NCBI GenBank assembly: GCA_025149125.1
Contig: CP102272.1
Location: 1,922,001-1,986,000, forward strand
Origin: [Clostridium] asparagiforme DSM 15981
GTDB lineage: Bacteria > Bacillota > Clostridia > Lachnospirales > Lachnospiraceae
Direction of reading: 5' to 3'
Length of the DNA stretch: 64,000 bases
The notes below the pieces were generated by a model. It saw nothing but the letters and a program-made list of their open reading frames with translations. It ran no database searches and was not told the DNA's origin. The translations under genes were made by a program, and so were the position numbers. Below are positions 60,715 through 64,000 of the stretch, one piece after another (position 1 is the first letter of the stretch; every line of letters begins with the position of its first letter).

Positions 60715-62160
60715 ATGAAATGCAGGAAAATGGTATCGTTGCTGATGGCGGGCGTAATTGCGTCTGGAATGCTGGCCGGGTGCGGTTCCGGCTCCGGGAG
60801 CGGGGCGGATTCACAAACCCAGGCTCCGGCTGGAACCGCCCAGGGGGAGAGCGGCAGTCAGGCTACGGCGGAGGAGGAAGTGACGCTCCACCTGTTCGGA
60901 CCGGGACTTTTATCTACTGTGGGCGAGAACGGCTCCATCGATCTGATCAGCGGGCTGGAGATGCCCGGGTATCAGGTGATTGTGGACCGCTGGAATGAAC
61001 TCCACCCCAACGTGAAGCTGGTGATCGAGGCCCAGCCCTGGGACAACTGGCAGGCGGCTATCCAGACCGCGGTACTCAGTGGGGACGTGGACATTATCAT
61101 GCATGGGGCCAGCCTGGCGGACTTAGACGAGCCGCTGGATCCGTACCTGGAGAAGGAACCGGAGCTGCTGGAGCAGATTTACACGGTGGCGCAGCGCCGC
61201 ACCGACGCGACCGGGGACATGAGCGTGATGACCAGCACCGGTATGTCCTATGCCATGAACCCCATGATGTGTATTCTGGACAAGCAGATATTTGACCACT
61301 ACGGTCTGGAGCTTCCGGACGCGTCCTGGACCTGGGCGGACCTTGTGGAGCTTGGGAAAAAGATGACGGGCACCGACCCTGTGACCGGGGAACAGACCTG
61401 GGGCATCCGCATGACCCAGACGGACAGCGTGGGCAACCGTTATTTCAACTATCAGATGATCGCCTCCGCTTACGACGCAAAAGCGTTCTTCTACGGAAAA
61501 ACCCTTCAGGAGTGCAGTGCAGACCTGACCGGAGAAAAGACCACCAGGGTGTTTCAGACCATCGCGGACATCGCCGAGTGCTTAAGCCCGGACGTGCGGG
61601 AGGGAATTAACGTGAGTAAGACCATTTCCGCGGAAAACCAGTTCGCCATCCAGTGGGAGCAGGACCCCTTCAACCGTTACAATGAGATCAAAGCCTGCGG
61701 CGGCGAGGACCGGTTCGTGCTGATGACCATGCCGGTCATCGAGGAGGGCGATTTAAAGGGAAGCCCGTCCCTGTTCATGGGCGACCACAACATGTCCATC
61801 TGCAACACCAGCAAAAACAAAGAGTGGGCCTGGGAGTTCTTAAAGTTCATGGTCACCGACGAGGTGGTGACGGACTGGGTGACCGGCTGCATGCAGCTGC
61901 CCAACAACCGCGAGGGCATGGACCGGGTCAAGAACCAGATGGGTGAGAAGTTCAGCGCTCCCATGGTGACTGCCCTGGAGAAGAGCCCGGTGGGCTTCAG
62001 CAATTCCACAAACGACTATTTCAACAACGTGAGTTTTGGTTCCGTGACGGCGGATACGGGGAATGCCATCGGCGAGATCCTGATGGGCAACATGAAGGCG
62101 GAAGAGGCCGGACCCTATATCCAGAAAAACATTGACGAGTATCTGCAATCCAAGAAATAA
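60715..62160 (+). CDS. Sugar-binding lipoprotein (SBP family 1)
   Basis: A 481-residue extracellular binding protein. The lipoprotein signal ends in GMLAGC, followed by a serine/glycine linker. The fold is family 1 (PGYQVIVDRWNELHPNVKLV, then GDVDIIMHGAS; late WAWEFLKFMVTDEVV). Its position after a GH10 gene and before two family 1 permeases suggests it binds xylo-oligosaccharides. AGGGAGG precedes the ATG. Confidence 0.92.
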   Translation: MKCRKMVSLLMAGVIASGMLAGCGSGSGSGADSQTQAPAGTAQGESGSQATAEEEVTLHLFGPGLLSTVGENGSIDLISGLEMPGYQVIVDRWNELHPNVKLVIEAQPWDNWQAAIQTAVLSGDVDIIMHGASLADLDEPLDPYLEKEPELLEQIYTVAQRRTDATGDMSVMTSTGMSYAMNPMMCILDKQIFDHYGLELPDASWTWADLVELGKKMTGTDPVTGEQTWGIRMTQTDSVGNRYFNYQMIASAYDAKAFFYGKTLQECSADLTGEKTTRVFQTIADIAECLSPDVREGINVSKTISAENQFAIQWEQDPFNRYNEIKACGGEDRFVLMTMPVIEEGDLKGSPSLFMGDHNMSICNTSKNKEWAWEFLKFMVTDEVVTDWVTGCMQLPNNREGMDRVKNQMGEKFSAPMVTALEKSPVGFSNSTNDYFNNVSFGSVTADTGNAIGEILMGNMKAEEAGPYIQKNIDEYLQSKK

Positions 62161-62191
62161 GATGCATTGAGAGGAAACAGGAGGCGTTGCG

Positions 62192-63094
62192 ATGAAAAAA
62201 CATAAAATAAAAAAACAGCTGGAGTGGTATTCCTTTATCATCCTGTCGCTGGTTACCCTGGTAATCCTCGTCTATGTGCCGATGATATCAACCATCCGAT
62301 ACAGCATGTACGACGTGTCGTTTCTGGGTTATGGGGAGCGGTATGTGGGCCTTAACAACTACAAGATGCTTTTGGGAAGCAGCAGTTTCCTGAAAGCATT
62401 CGGGAACACGGTGGTCCTGACCGCGCTGGGCCTGCTCACCATCCCTCTGGGTTTTATCCTGGCAACGCTGATCAACAGCCTGGGAAGAGGCCGGCTTCAG
62501 GGCTTCTTCCGGGTGGGGTTCTATCTGCCCAATATTATCACGGGGGTCAGCGTGATCCTGGTTTTCCAGATTATCCTGAAGGGAAACGACGGGCTGTTCA
62601 ACCGGTTTTTATCGGCTGTTACCGGCAGCCAGGTCAGCATCGGATGGCTTTCGGATTCCCGCTACGCCAAGTTGGGGGCCACCCTGCTGTGGTTGTGGAT
62701 GAACATGGGCTATTCCATGCTGATCAACCTGGCCAGCATGCAGTCCATCCAGACTGAGATTTACGAGGCGGCCGCGGTGGACGGGGCAAACGGGTTCAAG
62801 CAGTGGCTTTACATCACCATTCCCCACATGAAGCAGTGCTTTGCCTTCCTGTTTGTGACAGGTATGATTTCCGGTCTGTCCCGGTTTACGGACCTGTTCA
62901 TCATCGGCGGCAACAGCTCCTCCGGCGCGCCGGGGGGCTCCCTGCAAACGCTGCTTTTGTACATTTACCAGTACAGCTTTGAGGTACCCCAGTACGGACT
63001 CTCGTCGGCGGGCGCCATGATTCTGTTCGGCATTGTCTTTGTATTTACGCTGTTCAACGTGAGAATGTCCGGCATGTTTAAGGAGGAGGACTGA
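62192..63094 (+). CDS. Sugar ABC permease (MalF type)
   Basis: A 300-residue permease with six membrane helices. The EAA loop is IYEAAAVDGANGFKQWLYIT, the classic MalF/UgpA form. It partners the next gene, whose ATG overlaps its stop by one base. No ATPase gene is seen in the window, so a shared MsmK-type ATPase encoded elsewhere is likely, as is usual for this transporter family in Firmicutes. Confidence 0.94.
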   Translation: MKKHKIKKQLEWYSFIILSLVTLVILVYVPMISTIRYSMYDVSFLGYGERYVGLNNYKMLLGSSSFLKAFGNTVVLTALGLLTIPLGFILATLINSLGRGRLQGFFRVGFYLPNIITGVSVILVFQIILKGNDGLFNRFLSAVTGSQVSIGWLSDSRYAKLGATLLWLWMNMGYSMLINLASMQSIQTEIYEAAAVDGANGFKQWLYITIPHMKQCFAFLFVTGMISGLSRFTDLFIIGGNSSSGAPGGSLQTLLLYIYQYSFEVPQYGLSSAGAMILFGIVFVFTLFNVRMSGMFKEED

Positions 63095-63921
63095 TGAGGA
63101 GACGGAAAATTCGAAAAATGCTCCTGGTGGCGGGGCTGTTTGCGCTGCTGCTGTTCATCCTGACGCCGGTGTTCTGGGCCGTCACCCTGTCCTTTGACCG
63201 GGCGGCCACCACGTCGGTGCCGGAGTTTTCCCTGATTCCCAGGGACGCCACGCTGTTCAACTACCAGGCGGCGGGAAAGCTGATCAATCTGGCCCGCTAC
63301 TACCGGAACACCGTGTTCCTGACCCTGGTCAACACGGCCATCTCCGTGTTTTTTGCCCTCTGCTGCGGCTACGCTTTCGCCAAGGGGAGATTCGCGTTAA
63401 AGAAGTTCTGGTTCTATTTCATGCTGGCAGTGATGATGATCCCCTTTGAGTCCAGAATGATCCCACTCTACATTCAGTACAAGAACTGGGGGATGATCGA
63501 TACCTACGCGCCGTTGATTCTGGGAAATTTCGCATACGTGTACGGCATTTTCTTCGCCAGGCAGAATATCGCCGCCCTGCCGGACTCCCTCAGGGAGTCG
63601 GCTTACCTGGACGGGGCGGGGGAGTGGAAGATCTTCTTTCACATCATCCTGCCGCTGTCCAAGCCGGTGATGGCCACCCTGTCCATTTTACAGGTTATCG
63701 CCAACTGGAACGCCTATCTGTGGCCCCTTGTGGTCATCCGATCTTCCTCCAAGCAGGTGATCTCCGTGGGGGTGGCTCTGTTCAATGCCCAGGAGAATGC
63801 GATTTACTACGGGCCCAGGATGGCGGTAGCGGTACTCAGCGCCATACCGCTGACCATTATGTTCCTGTTTTTACAGAAGTATATTGTGCAGAGTATTGCG
63901 GTGTCGGGGATTAAGCAGTAG
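63094..63921 (+). CDS. Sugar ABC permease (MalG type)
   Basis: A 275-residue permease with six helices. The EAA loop is LRESAYLDGAGEWKIFFHII, as in MalG/UgpE proteins. Its start overlaps the previous stop (TGATG), indicating translational coupling. It completes the membrane part of the transporter. Confidence 0.94.
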   Translation: MRRRKIRKMLLVAGLFALLLFILTPVFWAVTLSFDRAATTSVPEFSLIPRDATLFNYQAAGKLINLARYYRNTVFLTLVNTAISVFFALCCGYAFAKGRFALKKFWFYFMLAVMMIPFESRMIPLYIQYKNWGMIDTYAPLILGNFAYVYGIFFARQNIAALPDSLRESAYLDGAGEWKIFFHIILPLSKPVMATLSILQVIANWNAYLWPLVVIRSSSKQVISVGVALFNAQENAIYYGPRMAVAVLSAIPLTIMFLFLQKYIVQSIAVSGIKQ

Positions 63922-63931
63922 GAGAACAGGC

Positions 63932-63967
63932 ATGGAGAAAAAATTAGACTTTGTTTACAGATTATAA
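63932..63967 (+). CDS. Eleven-codon open frame, possibly a leader peptide
   Basis: ATG 63932 behind AGGAGAACAGG begins an 11-residue frame (MEKKLDFVYRL) ending in TAA. The ribosome site is good, but a peptide this short may be a translated leader or the remnant of a longer gene. The next gene starts 22 bp later. Confidence 0.25.
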   Translation: MEKKLDFVYRL

Positions 63968-63988
63968 TGGGTAAAAGGAGGAGATATT

Positions 63989-64000
63989 ATGTCGAAAGCT
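63989..64000 (+). CDS. Start of a downstream gene (partial)
   Basis: A strong AGGAGGAG site precedes ATG 63989; four codons (MSKA) are visible before the window ends. It is probably a further gene of the xylo-sugar operon. Product unknown. Confidence 0.5.

Noticed and set aside
1..64000. tRNA or rRNA genes
   Set aside because: No cloverleaf with a conserved T-loop or rRNA-like block was noticed when reading intergenic spaces; a tRNA scan would settle this.

Overview
The window looks like a chromosomal segment of a GC-rich Clostridia species, most probably Lachnospiraceae (Enterocloster / Lachnoclostridium-like). The evidence is dense, short-gapped genes on both strands, strong AGGAGG-type ribosome sites, consensus sigma-A promoters with 17-bp spacers, occasional TTG/GTG starts, and Firmicute family content (SEC-C protein, C_GCAxxG_C_C protein, CD3324-type regulator, TnpV remnant, MATE-cytidylate kinase fusion, PrpR-type sigma-54 activator). 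No rRNA, tRNA or CRISPR array was seen. Taxonomy is inference from gene content only.

Region 1 (1-13,400) is housekeeping and accessory: SEC-C protein, methyltransferase-Hsp33 pair, cold-shock protein, small membrane proteins, a ComEA-like lipoprotein, an orphan OmpR-type regulator followed by GNAT and RlmH, a short AT-rich patch with a frameshifted lipoprotein gene, an Fe-S aldo/keto reductase, a secreted M14 carboxypeptidase and an ATP-grasp-like protein. Region 2 (about 13,400-17,030) is a lower-GC acquired patch: HD hydrolase, truncated TnpV, a decayed aldo/keto reductase gene with a 15-G tract, then an intact reductase operon. That operon faces a monooxygenase-MerR pair across a promoter with a 19-bp spacer and central dyad typical of MerR control. 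Region 3 (17,100-25,820) holds regulators, a phosphoesterase, a DUF3825 protein, a YgiQ-type radical SAM protein and unknowns.

Region 4 (25,900-31,250) is the most unusual. It has a two-domain adenine methyltransferase with its own N-terminal helix-turn-helix, an AlwI-family type IIS endonuclease and, with no gap, a DUF692 (MNIO) metalloenzyme. A 157-bp nested palindromic element and a terminator follow. Region 5 (31,290-38,410) has a TRIC-type channel, a phosphoribosyltransferase-like protein, a pyrophosphatase-like protein, a membrane acyltransferase-like/hydrolase pair, and a FadR-type regulator with a threonine aldolase.

Region 6 (38,590-51,600) reads as one regulon. A PrpR-type sigma-54 activator sits between a minus-strand four-carbon sugar-acid operon (OtnC/OtnK-like plus a SAF-domain oxidoreductase) and a plus-strand dipeptide ABC transporter operon with an M20 peptidase. 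Both operons start with perfect sigma-54 promoters, and TGCAACA-type repeats lie in both control regions. Region 7 (51,670-54,320) has a MATE transporter fused to a cytidylate-kinase-like domain behind a long structured leader, and a GNAT gene. Region 8 (54,480-64,000) is sugar catabolism: an enolase-superfamily/RraA-like/metallo-hydrolase/SDR operon, then an AraC regulator divergent from a cytoplasmic GH10 xylanase with a sugar ABC transporter, running off the window end. A roughly 40-bp REP-like repeat occurs at three separate intergenic sites.
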